The notes: generated by a model from the letters alone, not told the origin. DNA of 64,000 bases from Planctomycetota bacterium (GCA_963204915.1 CAUJHS010000002.1:1-64000); one strand, 5' to 3'. Numbered from the stretch's first letter, positions 54,853 to 63,738 are shown. Program-made: numbers and translations.

Positions 54853-54916
54853 GGGCGCCGGCCTCCGCGGGCGCCGGCCTCCGCGGGCGACTGCCTTAAC
54901 GGGCGACTGCCTTAAC
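54853..54916. repeat. 16 bp tandem repeats at the SulP stop codon
   Basis: Four 16 bp units in a row: GGGCGCCGGCCTCCGC twice, then GGGCGACTGCCTTAAC twice. The last unit overlaps the final codons and TAA stop of the SulP gene (54912-54914). Each pair is identical within itself. Confidence 0.9.
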
Positions 54917-56309
54917 GGGCGGCTGGCTCGGCGGCTTCGCGGGCGGATCGGCGCACCTCGCCGGGCGGTTCGGTCGCGTCTCCCTCGCCGGGAGTTCGAT
55001 CGAAGAAAGGACGCAAAATGGCGTAAAGTATCAACGCCGACAGTACCCCCGTCAGGAAGTCGGTCAAAGGAACCATCACCGCCGTGTAAATCATCAAAGC
55101 GGAATGGAAGCGGCTATGCCGCCAAACTTCTTTCAATTCGGCGGGTTTAATCATATTACTGGCGACCCAAAGCAGGATACCGGCGATGCACGCCATGGGC
55201 ACGTAATTCAAATACGACGCCAGGTAAACCGCCATGATCAGCTTGAGCACGCCCTTGAAGTAGCCCGCCAGCGGCGTGACCGCTCCCGCTTTAATGCTCG
55301 TGGCGGTGCGGGCGAGCGCTCCGGTGCACGGAAAACCGTTGATCAGCGGCGTGATCGTTTGCACCAGCCCCTGTCCCCACAGTTCCTTATCGGGATTGAA
55401 AGGCGTTGTGCGGTTGTCGGCTAATCGATCCGCCATCGATGAACAGAGCACGCTCTCGACCGCCGATACAAACACAATCGCAAAAACAAAGTAGACAATA
55501 TCCACAAAGACCGACGTTTCCCACCCTGGCATTTGAGGGCCGGTGAACACAAAGAAGTTGGTGGGAATTTCTCCGAAGCGGTCCTTGATGAGCAGAATGT
55601 CCTTGCCAGGAAGCACAAACGCAGTCAATCCGGTGGCCACGCCCAGTGCGATGAGCGGGGCCGGAATGAAGATCGAAATCTTGAGCAGGTAACGTGTCAG
55701 AACGAAAGTCAACATGGCGATGCCAAAGGCATACCAATTGGCCGAGTCAAACTGGGCGGCGATCTCCTGAAGTTTGGTCAGAAAGCCGCCCTTCAACCCG
55801 AGGCGCAGTCCCAGGGCTTCGCCCGCATTCGACATGGCGATGACGATGGCGATGCCCACGGTAAACCCCACGATGATGGAGTTTGGCACGAGCTTGGCGT
55901 ATTTACCCATGCCAAGCAGCCCCATCAGAATCAAGGTAATTCCCGACAAGATGCTGACGAGCACCAGAAAGCTGTGCCCCTGTTCGAACGTGCCGCCTCC
56001 CGGTTCGCCATACTTCGCCATGAGTCCAGCGATGACCGGAATGAACGCGGCCGTCGGACCGTAGACTTGATACTTCGAGCCGCCGAACGTCCGCCCGATG
56101 ATGCACGCGAGCGCTCCGGCGATGATTCCCTGTTCGGGGCGCAGCCCCATGGCGATGGCGAATCCCATGGCCATGGGAATGGCCGTCATGGCGACGATCA
56201 AACCTGCGCTAAAGTCGCGATAGACGATCGACTTCCAGCGATCTCGCGTCAGGTCTTCGAAGCGTTCGTCGAAGACGTTTATGAACGTTTTGAATCGTTG
56301 CCAGATCAT
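54912..56309 (-). CDS. SulP-family anion transporter
   Basis: A 465-residue inner-membrane transporter. SulP marks include the N-terminal YRDFSAGLIVAMTAIPMAMGFAIAMGL, GSKYQVYGPTAAFIPVIAGLM, ADRLADNRTTPFNPDKELWGQGL and the GFPCTGALARTATSIKAGAVTPLAG region. About eleven or twelve helices are present. The usual cytosolic STAS domain is missing: the protein ends in a short charged tail after the last helix. Members carry sulfate, bicarbonate or other anions. AGGAGAAG before the ATG at 56309 is a good ribosome binding site. It is flanked on both sides by universal stress protein genes on the same strand. Confidence 0.9.
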   Translation of the reverse strand: MIWQRFKTFINVFDERFEDLTRDRWKSIVYRDFSAGLIVAMTAIPMAMGFAIAMGLRPEQGIIAGALACIIGRTFGGSKYQVYGPTAAFIPVIAGLMAKYGEPGGGTFEQGHSFLVLVSILSGITLILMGLLGMGKYAKLVPNSIIVGFTVGIAIVIAMSNAGEALGLRLGLKGGFLTKLQEIAAQFDSANWYAFGIAMLTFVLTRYLLKISIFIPAPLIALGVATGLTAFVLPGKDILLIKDRFGEIPTNFFVFTGPQMPGWETSVFVDIVYFVFAIVFVSAVESVLCSSMADRLADNRTTPFNPDKELWGQGLVQTITPLINGFPCTGALARTATSIKAGAVTPLAGYFKGVLKLIMAVYLASYLNYVPMACIAGILLWVASNMIKPAELKEVWRHSRFHSALMIYTAVMVPLTDFLTGVLSALILYAILRPFFDRTPGEGDATEPPGEVRRSAREAAEPAAR

Positions 56310-56379
56310 GAGTACTTCTCCTAATGAGCGATGTTGGCGCCGTCCAACGCGAGTCGCCGAACGGGCGAAGAACGCCGGT

Positions 56380-56994
56380 TCAACCTGGAACCAGGGGTGA
56401 AACTGGTCTCGCAAAGGATGCGCGCTGGCAAGGGGCGAGAATCACTTGCCGTTGCGTTTGACGCAGCACGCGCCGCACTTCCGGCGAAAGCAGCGGGCGC
56501 CACCATTTCGCCGGGCGGCTGGAAAGAATCAACAAGTCGGCTTCGACTTCTTCGGCGAAACGCGCAATCCGTTCGGCTACGTCGCCGGTGCGCAGCTCCA
56601 GGCGTAGATCCACCTCGCTGCGCTGTCGCTGGGGCGCCGTGCTTTCGACAAACTCGGCCAACTTGACGCGAGCCGCTGTACGCGAGGCACCGCGCGGCGC
56701 TGCGTCGTTGCAGACATCGTGCGCGGCCCGATGCAATAGCCCCAAAGCGTCGAATCCGGTAACGCGGCTCCAGGAATCGCGCGGCGGCAGCACATGCAAC
56801 ACGGTCAGGGTCGCCTTGTGCGTTTGCGTAAGTTGTAGTCCCAGTAAAAGCGCCGCGCGGTCTTTCTCGGTCATGCCAGTTGGCACAACGATCTGCGAGC
56901 GCCACAGCCCGCGCGACGGCGCTTCATCTCCTGCCCGGTCATCGCGGGCGGGAAGATTCACGGAGAATCGGTTGTTTCTCGAGCTTTCCGGCAT
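56380..56994 (-). CDS. Universal stress protein
   Basis: A 204-residue protein with one UspA domain: SQIVVPTGMTEKDRAALLLGLQLTQTHKATLTVLHVLPP at the start, EVDLRLELRTGDVAERIARFAEEVEADLLILSS, and RRVLRQTQRQVILAPC at the end. The G-loop is replaced by RPAKWWRPLLSPEVRR, so ATP binding is doubtful. GGAGAGG upstream supports the ATG at 56994 rather than 57126. It is the first gene of the USP-SulP-USP unit. Confidence 0.82.
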   Translation of the reverse strand: MPESSRNNRFSVNLPARDDRAGDEAPSRGLWRSQIVVPTGMTEKDRAALLLGLQLTQTHKATLTVLHVLPPRDSWSRVTGFDALGLLHRAAHDVCNDAAPRGASRTAARVKLAEFVESTAPQRQRSEVDLRLELRTGDVAERIARFAEEVEADLLILSSRPAKWWRPLLSPEVRRVLRQTQRQVILAPCQRASFARPVSPLVPG

Positions 56995-57430
56995 GATCCC
57001 TCTCCACGTCGTACAACAATGACCCTCGTGAAACAAAAAAAGGCCGGCGACCCGTGCCTGTGCACAGATCGCCGGCCTGGTCCCAGTTCGGGCGTGGTTA
57101 TCCCGAGGAGCTTCGGCTAAGCGCAATTGTGAATTGGATGGGAAGCAACCCGACGGCCCAAGCTCACCACAGCGCGCGACTTCCTCGTGTCGGAACGCGC
57201 GCTCGCAGGAACCTCAACTACAAACCGGTTGCTTCACGAGCGGTTGGCTACTTACGAAGCAAGCAGCCCGCAGTCGTCAAACGTTGCCGACCCGCGACGA
57301 GCGGTCTAGAGCGAGTTTCACGCAGGTGTGACGCCCCCAAGGTGATGCACTCGCTCCGCGAGTGCCGGAAACCACTCGCGGAGCGAGTGGACCACACGGA
57401 AGAAGTCATCACACCTTGACGAGATACGCT
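56995..57430. other. 436 bp intergenic region with terminator and cruciform element
   Basis: No gene is supported. It contains the minus-strand terminator at 57035-57077 and the inverted repeat element at 57307-57433. Between them (57080-57300) I see nothing. Confidence 0.6.
57035..57077 (-). terminator. Rho-independent terminator (minus strand)
   Basis: Arms GGCCGGCGA (57042-57050) and TCGCCGGCC (57069-57077) form a nine-pair GC stem; on the minus strand the stem is followed by a run of seven T. It would end transcripts coming from the DUF2294 gene before the USP-SulP operon. Confidence 0.85.
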
Positions 57431-57433
57431 CTA
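57307..57433. repeat. Cruciform inverted repeat element (127 bp)
   Basis: The centre is a perfect 17 bp inverted pair, CACTCGCTCCGCGAGTG at 57348-57364 and CACTCGCGGAGCGAGTG at 57373-57389, each itself a small hairpin. Outer arms pair more loosely: TAGAGCG...AGGTGTGA on the left and TCACACCT...CGCTCTA on the right. The outermost bases supply the stop codon of the DUF2294 gene. The design is that of a miniature inverted-repeat element. Confidence 0.82.
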
Positions 57434-57883
57434 ACGTCCCTCGCCTTCCGGGTGGGAGCGACGTCCGTTCAATCGTCGGTGGCCCGCAGAATCGTCGTCG
57501 CAACAGTTAAACTCGAGCTTATCTTGCAGTGTGAAAACAATTACGCGCTCACCCGTCTTCGTGCTGATGTCGGTATGAATGCTTTGAACGCGCACGTTGA
57601 GAATGTCTTTCAACAGCGCCTCTAAGAGCGGCCGTCCCGAAGTGAGCAGTTCGTTCCGCACTTGCTTGAGCAAGTAGCCGCTGCGCGGGCTTTTGGATTT
57701 GACGAGTTTTTGTTCGGCGGGAGTCATCACTCCCTTGAGACGCACGAGGACCATGTCGCCCAGCAGATACGTCTTGGTTTCCAACGGGCCCCGACCCATG
57801 AATTCCTTCTCAAAGTGGATCAAAGCCCGACTGATTTCTGCTTCAAGGTCACTCTTGCACTTCAATTCAGTCGTCGAAGACAT
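57431..57883 (-). CDS. DUF2294 protein
   Basis: A 150-residue cytosolic protein. Family text: EISRALIHFEKEFMGRGPLETKTYLLGDMVLVRLKGVMTPAEQKLVKS, then RNELLTSGRPLLEALLKDILNVRVQSIHTDISTKTGERVIVFTLQ. DUF2294 proteins are small, widespread and of unknown function; many lie near respiratory or stress genes. The C-terminal ~20 residues (DDDSAGHRRLNGRRSHPEGEGR) are unlike the family, and the stop codon lies in the terminal repeat of an adjacent element, so the end may have been changed by its insertion. Confidence 0.8.
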   Translation of the reverse strand: MSSTTELKCKSDLEAEISRALIHFEKEFMGRGPLETKTYLLGDMVLVRLKGVMTPAEQKLVKSKSPRSGYLLKQVRNELLTSGRPLLEALLKDILNVRVQSIHTDISTKTGERVIVFTLQDKLEFNCCDDDSAGHRRLNGRRSHPEGEGR

Positions 57884-58010
57884 ACAAACTCCTTAGGCGA
57901 CGAGGCGCGCGAAGACAAAGATGAAGGCCGTCTAGCGAGCGAGGGAGCGTACGGACGCGCACAAGCTCGGCGTTGTTGACCGATCAGTCAAATTGACGAG
58001 CGCGCACGGC

Positions 58011-58349
58011 TCAAAGAAGCAGCAGAATGCCCGATCCCAGCAGACGCAGCCGGACCATGGGCGACGGTAATCGCGGGAAAAGACGCTCGACGGCCGCCGC
58101 CTGAAGTTGCGGGCGAAGGCTCTGCACCGAGAGCAGCCCTTGCCAAACACGCATGTGCCGCGGTGAAACAAGCCGCACTTCCGAGGAGCTCTCAATTTCT
58201 TCCTGTTGAGACAAACTTCCCGGCGCCACCCAAGACGCAATGGGCAGACGTACCCCGACGCCCGATACCGCTAGGCAAAAGACCACAAACAACGGCAAAA
58301 TCCGCGACGCAACGCGGTGTCGGCCAGGTTCGATATGAATCTGCGACAT
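58011..58349 (-). CDS. Small hypothetical protein with one hydrophobic helix
   Basis: A 112-residue protein starting MSQIHIEPGRHRV, with a hydrophobic segment ILPLFVVFCLAVSGVGV that could be a signal or membrane anchor, a polar middle (LSQQEEIESSSEVRLVSPRHMRVWQGLLSVQSL), and a hydrophobic end (RLRLLGSGILLLL). No family is recognised. The frame extends to 58472 but would cross a terminator hairpin, so the ATG at 58349 is preferred. It may be spurious. Confidence 0.45.
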   Translation of the reverse strand: MSQIHIEPGRHRVASRILPLFVVFCLAVSGVGVRLPIASWVAPGSLSQQEEIESSSEVRLVSPRHMRVWQGLLSVQSLRPQLQAAAVERLFPRLPSPMVRLRLLGSGILLLL

Positions 58350-58399
58350 GCGGCGGAATCCAGACGAAAAATTGCCGACCTTGCAGCGGCGCATCAACA

Positions 58400-58442
58400 A
58401 AAAAGGCCGATGTGTCTCGCAAGGGTGAGAGACATATCGGCC
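58400..58442 (-). terminator. Rho-independent terminator (minus strand)
   Basis: GGCCGAT-TGTCTC and GAGACA-ATCGGCC make a long stem with an eight-base loop, and on the minus strand it is followed by a T-run. It lies about 195 bases past the gene at 58637-59257, whose transcript it would end. Confidence 0.82.
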
Positions 58443-58636
58443 ATTCCGCCAGACCTGAATTCCAGCGGACATACGCCCTAACGGGGAGGGGTAGATATAG
58501 CTCCTCCACGAAACTCTCTGGTAGTGTAGTCGCCTGGCCCACGATCGTCAACCCCGTTGGTCGCGAACTTAGGCGATGCAATGTCCCGCCTCGGTCGTTC
58601 CATGGCGTGGCGACGTTGTGTGCGCACAGGTGGGGC

Positions 58637-59257
58637 CTAGTACGGCTCAAGCCAGATCAGGAAGCCCATGCTGGGTTCTTGGTTGTTCGTCGGTAGGCGG
58701 GCCGGCGCAACGCGATAGCGCATGAGTTCAATGCGATGGTGGGGATCGAACCTTTCCGTGGAACGTCCTACGCCACGGCTTACCGTGCTGCGCGACGGCC
58801 AATCGACCCAAGGGTGAGGGTCGGAGCCAATCGAAGCCGACGGCGTGTTCAACGTCCCTTGCCAACTGCCGTCTTTCGCATCGCGACGAATGCGGTAACG
58901 AATCACCATTTCGTCGGCGTCATGAAGGCGGATCGTTCCGCCGTCGCTGGGAAAACCTTCGAAAGGAATGGGACCGCCCGAGACGCGAAGTTGATAGCGA
59001 GCGCCATGCGGGATCCAAACGCGCCATTTCCACTCCAATTCATTCTCGCCTTCCAATTGAATGGCGTGAACTTGCGACAGATCGTCGAGATCGAGTTGGC
59101 CGAGTTCGTTGCGCAGCCGGGCCACCTCGCGACGCAGGGGGCCTAACTCGCGGTACAGTAACACCACCGTGACCGCCAGGGCGATTAACGTCGTCGCCAG
59201 CAAAAGCGTCAACAAGGAGAAGCGAATGCTCCGGCGTCGCGGCAATGGCTCATTCAC
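58637..59257 (-). CDS. Membrane-anchored coiled-coil protein of unknown function
   Basis: A 206-residue protein. RRRSIRFSLLTLLLATTLIALAVTVVLLYREL is a single anchor helix preceded by the basic RxSIRFSLxTLL motif that recurs in planctomycete membrane-anchored proteins. It is followed by a short coiled coil (LRREVARLRNELGQLDLDDLSQ) and a beta-rich domain likely outside the cytoplasm. No catalytic motif is visible. The 264 bp before it (59258-59521) shows no gene. Confidence 0.72.
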   Translation of the reverse strand: MNEPLPRRRSIRFSLLTLLLATTLIALAVTVVLLYRELGPLRREVARLRNELGQLDLDDLSQVHAIQLEGENELEWKWRVWIPHGARYQLRVSGGPIPFEGFPSDGGTIRLHDADEMVIRYRIRRDAKDGSWQGTLNTPSASIGSDPHPWVDWPSRSTVSRGVGRSTERFDPHHRIELMRYRVAPARLPTNNQEPSMGFLIWLEPY

Positions 59258-59521
59258 GCAAAGTCTCCCCAGTGCAACGAGTTGGCGCCGTATTGTAACT
59301 CAAGCCAACCGAGCGCGGTGAACGCAACAGGGGACGTTTGCTGGGAACGAACGCTTCTCTTCTCGAACGTAAAGATCATGCTTCAAGGTTGCTTCACACG
59401 ACGGCCTGGCGGCAGACCGCGAGACGTTCGTCAGCCATCGATCTTCGACAATGAACGATGCCATAGCCATTGCGGGAAGCCAAGTTCGAGCGCTTACATT
59501 CTGGCAGTGACTTGTTTGCAA

Positions 59522-60178
59522 TCACGGCGCCGCCAAACGAAGCTGCGGAAATGTTGCGTCACGAAGGTGGACCGCGCGAATCGCTGCGACCTCCGGAGCA
59601 ACGCGGGGAAAGTACGCATCGACGAAGTTGCACTCCGCCGCCTCGCTCCAACACCACCGCTCTTGCCGCGGCAGCGATGATTTGAGCAACACCAACTCAT
59701 CGGCCCCCAGTACAGCAGCCACCCGCGCCGCAATCGAGTCGCTCGTAACGCTCCAGTTGCACGCGAGCGCCGCGCCGGGCAGATGCGGTTCGTCGCGCCG
59801 CAGAAAGTCTTCGACGTCGAACACGATGCGCGAGGAAGCGACCTGGCGCCCTGCGACGAGTTCATCCCACCGTGCCGCCAGCGTGAACTCGGGCCACAGC
59901 GCGACAGCCAACCTTGCCGAAACTCCCATGGCGCGCACGCACAACCAGTGCGACGTTTCTTCCCCCAGCGCGAAGCGTCGATCCCAGTCGCGCAGCGCGT
60001 CGGCCAGCGCTCCGCCTCCGACGATCAACACAGTGGCCAGCGGCGGTTGCAGCGCCAGCCACGTTCTCAAGGCAGGACGCACCTCGTCGAGGTCAAGCAA
60101 ACTGCCGCCGAGTTTGATCACCCGGCAAGGCTGTTGCGAAGCGTGTTTGGCCTGAGCAAGTCGATCTTCCATCGTCAT
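59522..60178 (-). CDS. Amino-acid-kinase-fold protein of the H4MPT C1 branch (MfnE-like)
   Basis: A 218-residue kinase of the aspartate/glutamate/uridylate kinase fold. VIKLGGSLLD near the N-terminus is the phosphate-binding start, TVLIVGGGALADALRDWD the next glycine loop, and SDSIAARVAAVLGADELVLLKS a later nucleotide motif. Members of this group lie beside the MfnF-like gene in methylotrophs and planctomycetes that make tetrahydromethanopterin; MfnE makes aminomethylfuran diphosphate in archaea. The next gene upstream is of that type, which supports the assignment. The frame opens at 60250, but an ATG at 60178 precedes the conserved part. Confidence 0.78.
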   Translation of the reverse strand: MTMEDRLAQAKHASQQPCRVIKLGGSLLDLDEVRPALRTWLALQPPLATVLIVGGGALADALRDWDRRFALGEETSHWLCVRAMGVSARLAVALWPEFTLAARWDELVAGRQVASSRIVFDVEDFLRRDEPHLPGAALACNWSVTSDSIAARVAAVLGADELVLLKSSLPRQERWCWSEAAECNFVDAYFPRVAPEVAAIRAVHLRDATFPQLRLAAP

Positions 60179-60292
60179 GCGAGATGGCGGGGAATGTGAA
60201 TATTGGGTGCTTTGGCTAACGGCGGCCAGGGCCGCGGAACGCCCGGCCAAGGTTCGCTTCGTCGATGACGCACGAACCGCACGCGAGCGCGC

Positions 60293-61318
60293 TTAGGGCC
60301 GCGGCTCCATGCTTTCGCGCGCCAGCACCGCGAGTGCGTGGGCCGGCGCGCAGGACGACGAACGCGGGCCGAACTTCTTAGCCATCGACACCGTTTTAAC
60401 TTCCTGCAGCATGCCCTTGATCACGCGCCGGGCGAAGAACTCGCCTTCGCCCGCCAGGATCAACACGCGCGGGGGTTGCGCCATGGCGGTCATGACTTTT
60501 TGCACGGCGTCGCGAGTCAGGTTGAGGTGCCGCTGGGCGATCACTTGTGCGATGAGCGCCGCGTCGCGATGGTTGAAGTCGTCGCCTTCCGCACAAATCA
60601 TGCGAGCCAACCGCACGCGGCACGCGCCCTTCGTCGCGGGGCGATGATCGGCGGTGTTGGTGTCGTCGGCGTCTTCGGATAACTGCCCCAGCATGATGTA
60701 GACGTCGCGCGTCGTGGCGAACAACTCGCGCGCCACGGGGCAGTTTTGGTTGCGGTAGGGGACAGTTTCCGCCAACGCGCAAACCGGCGTACGTTCAACT
60801 CCCGCATAAACTAATTCACCCGAAAGCAGGCGCTGCGTATCGGTCACGCCCCGCGCCGCCACGCGGCCGTCAATCAAGGGAATGATGTCGGTCGTGGTCG
60901 AGCCGACGTCGAGCAACAGCGCCGGCTCTTGCCGCGCGAACCGGAGCGTAAACTCGGCCAGCGCTCGCCAGTTCGACGCCGCCGCCAACAGCGGTTCGCG
61001 CCGCGCCACCACGGGCGAAACCAACTTGCCGCTCGTTAAGTACACGCGCGTATGCCGCCGATCCGAGGCGTCCTCGACGGCTTGCAGAATGTAATGCACG
61101 CCCGCGGTTTTGCTTTCGAAACAGTCGGCCAGTTCGCCGGTCATGGTGACCGCCAGGTGGTCGCTCTCCGGGGCTTCGGCAATGAGGGCCCGCAACTCAT
61201 AGGCCAACATTTCGGGTTTGGCCCACAGCGGGAACGGCTTCGAGACGGCATAACCTTGACCGTTGGCGGCTTTCAGGTTCGCTCCGCCGATATCCAGCGC
61301 CAGCCAATTCGTAGACAT
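60293..61318 (-). CDS. H4MPT-linked C1 transfer pathway protein (MfnF-like)
   Basis: A 341-residue ATPase-fold (hydantoinase/oxoprolinase-type) protein. LALDIGGANLKAA is the phosphate-1 motif, VTMTGELADCFESKTAGV the family signature with likely catalytic Cys/Glu, and LLLDVGSTTTDIIPLIDGRV the second phosphate motif. Archaeal MfnF couples aminomethylfuran diphosphate to a pterin in methanofuran/sarcinapterin synthesis; bacterial relatives accompany tetrahydromethanopterin-dependent formaldehyde oxidation. Its pairing with the kinase-like gene 114 bases downstream on the same strand points to this C1 pathway in the host. Confidence 0.85.
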   Translation of the reverse strand: MSTNWLALDIGGANLKAANGQGYAVSKPFPLWAKPEMLAYELRALIAEAPESDHLAVTMTGELADCFESKTAGVHYILQAVEDASDRRHTRVYLTSGKLVSPVVARREPLLAAASNWRALAEFTLRFARQEPALLLDVGSTTTDIIPLIDGRVAARGVTDTQRLLSGELVYAGVERTPVCALAETVPYRNQNCPVARELFATTRDVYIMLGQLSEDADDTNTADHRPATKGACRVRLARMICAEGDDFNHRDAALIAQVIAQRHLNLTRDAVQKVMTAMAQPPRVLILAGEGEFFARRVIKGMLQEVKTVSMAKKFGPRSSSCAPAHALAVLARESMEPRP

Positions 61319-61437
61319 AGGGTTTCCCAGTTGGTAGGGTGGGCGGCGCGAATCTTCACTCCCGCGAACCTCGCGGCGCCTGCGTCAGGGGGCGCACCTG
61401 CACCTTTGAAATGTACCCTTATTGGTCGTGAGGCACG

Positions 61438-62202
61438 ATGCGCTTCGTCGATTTAAGTTTACCCTTGGATAACGATCGGGCCTGGGCGCCGTGGTGGGCG
61501 CGGAGTCGGGTCAAACGGCAAAGCCATCAGTTCGGGGCGCGCGTCATTCGGTGGTTGTTCGGCGTTTCGCCGGCTTACCTGCAAACCGGGCTGGGGTGGG
61601 CGAACGAGACGATCTCGCTCTCGACGCACGGAACCACGCACATGGACGCGCCCTGGCATTACGCCCCCACCAGCGAAGGCCGCCCGGCGCGCACCATCGA
61701 TCAGGTGCCCCTGGAGTGGTGTTGCGGGCCGGGTGTGGTATTGGACCTGCGGCGGAAATCTTCCGATGAGGCGGCCACTGTGGACGACCTGCGCGGAGCG
61801 CTGGATCGTATCGGTCACGTCATCGCGCCCGGAGAAATCATTCTGATTCAGACCGGCAATGACCGCTACTACGGTTCGCCGGAGTATTTTACGCGCGGTC
61901 CTGGCGTGAGCGCCGCGGCGACACGCTGGCTGTTGGATCAGGGCGTGCGCTTGACCGGCATCGACGCCTGGGGGTGGGACGCGCCGCTGGTCGTGCAAGC
62001 CCGACAAGCCAAAGCAACCGGCCGAAAAGATCTGTTTTGGGAAGCGCACTACGTGGGAGTCGAGAAAGAATACTGCCACATGGAGCGCCTGGCGAACCTC
62101 GATCAATTGCCGCCCACGGGCTTTACGGTGTACGCATTCCCGCTCAAGGTGCAAGGCGGCTCAGCAGGTCCGGCCCGTGTGGTGGCGATGCTCCCCATGT
62201 GA
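61438..62202 (+). CDS. Cyclase-family (kynurenine formamidase-like) metal hydrolase
   Basis: A 254-residue protein of the cyclase family. The metal motif HGTTHMDAPWHY (HxxxHxD) is at about residues 63-74; PGEIILIQTGNDRYYGSPEYF and TGIDAWGWDAP follow. Family members open amide or lactone rings, for example N-formylkynurenine, and some act on isatin. The substrate is unknown here, and no tryptophan pathway gene is near. Cytosolic, transcribed away from the MfnF-like gene. Confidence 0.85.
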   Translation: MRFVDLSLPLDNDRAWAPWWARSRVKRQSHQFGARVIRWLFGVSPAYLQTGLGWANETISLSTHGTTHMDAPWHYAPTSEGRPARTIDQVPLEWCCGPGVVLDLRRKSSDEAATVDDLRGALDRIGHVIAPGEIILIQTGNDRYYGSPEYFTRGPGVSAAATRWLLDQGVRLTGIDAWGWDAPLVVQARQAKATGRKDLFWEAHYVGVEKEYCHMERLANLDQLPPTGFTVYAFPLKVQGGSAGPARVVAMLPM

Positions 62203-62256
62203 CGAGTATCGCCCAATCACGCTGCACAGCGTTAACGCAAGACTTCCGCTGGGACG

Positions 62257-63039
62257 TTATTCGGGCCGTTTGCCGGCGGCGATTTCTTCCTCCCATTCGT
62301 CCATCAAGGGCCAGTCGACGGCGCAGGTGCCGAAGTCGGCCATGTGCTGATATTGCTCCAGCCGGGCGATGGTTTTGCTCAGCAATTGGCGGTCGTTGCG
62401 GAAGATCGGGCCGTGGCTGGGAAGCAGCCATTTCACATCGCTTTCGCGAATGCGCTGGAGCGAGCCGACGAACTGCTTCAAGTCGCTGCCGTGATGGGCG
62501 TCAATCGCACCCACGCAACCGTCGCGGTAGATGTTATCGCCGCTGAACAACAAGTCGCCCAGGCGGAAGGAAAGCTGGCTGTTGGTGTGGCCGGGCGTAT
62601 GCCACACTTCCAACGAGACGCCGCCGACTTGGACCACGTCGCCTTCGCCAATGCGCCGGTCCACCTTGACCGGCGGCATGTGTTCGTGAATGCCTTGCGC
62701 TTCGATCTCGGCAAAGGTCAAGAGCTTGTCGCCCGCCTCGATCGGCCCGGCGGCCAGGTCGTGCGCCAGCACGGGAGCGCCCAGCAGTTCCTTGGCCTTG
62801 GCCATGCCTTGAATGTGATCGACATCGGCGTGCGTGGCGATCAAGGCCACGCATTGCGACAGCGGGAAGTCCATCTGACGGACCAGTTCAATGATCTCCT
62901 CGACGTTGTCTTCGTAGCCAATGTCGATCAAGGCCCAGGCCGAGCCGTCGAACACCAGGTAGACATTGCATCCCAGGAGCTGCCCCGCCTGAAAATTCAA
63001 CTCGATCACGTTCGGAAACAGGGGCTTGCGCTCCAGCAT
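62257..63039 (-). CDS. Metallo-beta-lactamase-fold hydrolase
   Basis: A 260-residue protein. [11 protein letters not shown] is the HxHxDH-like metal motif with the first His of the set replaced by position (T-H-A-D-V-D-H), [14 protein letters not shown] the next His, and FSGDNIY the bridging Asp; PSHGPIF is the last His. Members are glyoxalase II, lactonase or diverse thioester and phosphoester hydrolases. The [20 protein letters not shown] start is typical of glyoxalase II-like proteins. No substrate can be fixed. The frame to 63147 crosses the hairpin near 63090, so the ATG at 63039 is used. Confidence 0.87.
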   Translation of the reverse strand: MLERKPLFPNVIELNFQAGQLLGCNVYLVFDGSAWALIDIGYEDNVEEIIELVRQMDFPLSQCVALIATHADVDHIQGMAKAKELLGAPVLAHDLAAGPIEAGDKLLTFAEIEAQGIHEHMPPVKVDRRIGEGDVVQVGGVSLEVWHTPGHTNSQLSFRLGDLLFSGDNIYRDGCVGAIDAHHGSDLKQFVGSLQRIRESDVKWLLPSHGPIFRNDRQLLSKTIARLEQYQHMADFGTCAVDWPLMDEWEEEIAAGKRPE

Positions 63040-63075
63040 GAAAGCAACTTTCGTAGAAACCTTGACAAAGAACAA

Positions 63076-63104
63076 ACGCCGAAGCCCGACCCGTGCTTCG
63101 GCGT
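63076..63104 (-). terminator. Hairpin downstream of trxA, probable terminator
   Basis: ACGCCGAAGC and GCTTCGGCGT form a ten-pair stem. On the minus strand TTTGTTCTTT follows, a weak T-rich tail. It is about 100 bases past the thioredoxin stop. Confidence 0.6.
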
Positions 63105-63201
63105 GACAACTCACGCATCGCCCTTGCCGCGAGGGACCTTGCCCCATGGCCCTTGTCCCGATGGCCCGCAGGGCGCGACGCGTTGCGAACCCCGTGCGGG
63201 T

Positions 63202-63528
63202 TTAGCCTTTCACTTCGTCCAGCATTTGCTGCAAGCGCGGCTTGGCGGGCGCGCCGGTGATTTTTTGGATCACGTCGCCGTTCTTGAACAACATGAGCGT
63301 GGGCAAGCCCATGATGCCGTACTTCAGGGCCACATCCTGGTTGTCGTCCACATTCACTTTACCCACCTTGATCGAGCCGGCGTTTTCCTGCGCCACTTGC
63401 TCGATGACCGGTAAAAGCTGACGGCACGGAGCGCACCACGGCGCCCAAAAGTCCACCAGCACGGGCTGCGAGGACTGCAGCACTTCGGCGTCGAAATTCG
63501 CGTCGTTGAACTCGGCGACATTGGCCAT
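63202..63528 (-). CDS. trxA: Thioredoxin with WCAPC active site
   Basis: A 108-residue cytosolic disulfide reductase. PVLVDFWAPWCAPCRQLLP holds the redox pair; the usual sequence between the cysteines is GP, and here it is AP, a variant that changes redox potential slightly in studied cases. The cis-proline motif MGLPTLMLFKNG and the VNVDDNQDVALKYGI stretch are standard. AGGAG nine bases before the ATG at 63528 fixes the start; the frame to 63609 is not supported. Confidence 0.95.
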   Translation of the reverse strand: MANVAEFNDANFDAEVLQSSQPVLVDFWAPWCAPCRQLLPVIEQVAQENAGSIKVGKVNVDDNQDVALKYGIMGLPTLMLFKNGDVIQKITGAPAKPRLQQMLDEVKG

Positions 63529-63738
63529 AACAAGAAACTCCTGGAGAAATCGGTTACAAAGATTGGGTGACGGAACTCGGCCAGGCCGAGGAAGCACAAC
63601 ATCGCCCACTGCGGATTAACCCGAGTGGTTTGACGTCAGGGCGCGAAAGGCGCCAATCATCCTTGGGCTTGGAATTGTAAGAATCGACTTGCGCCCATGT
63701 CAACCAACAGCCAAGCTGAGCCGCCCTTCACAGCGTAA

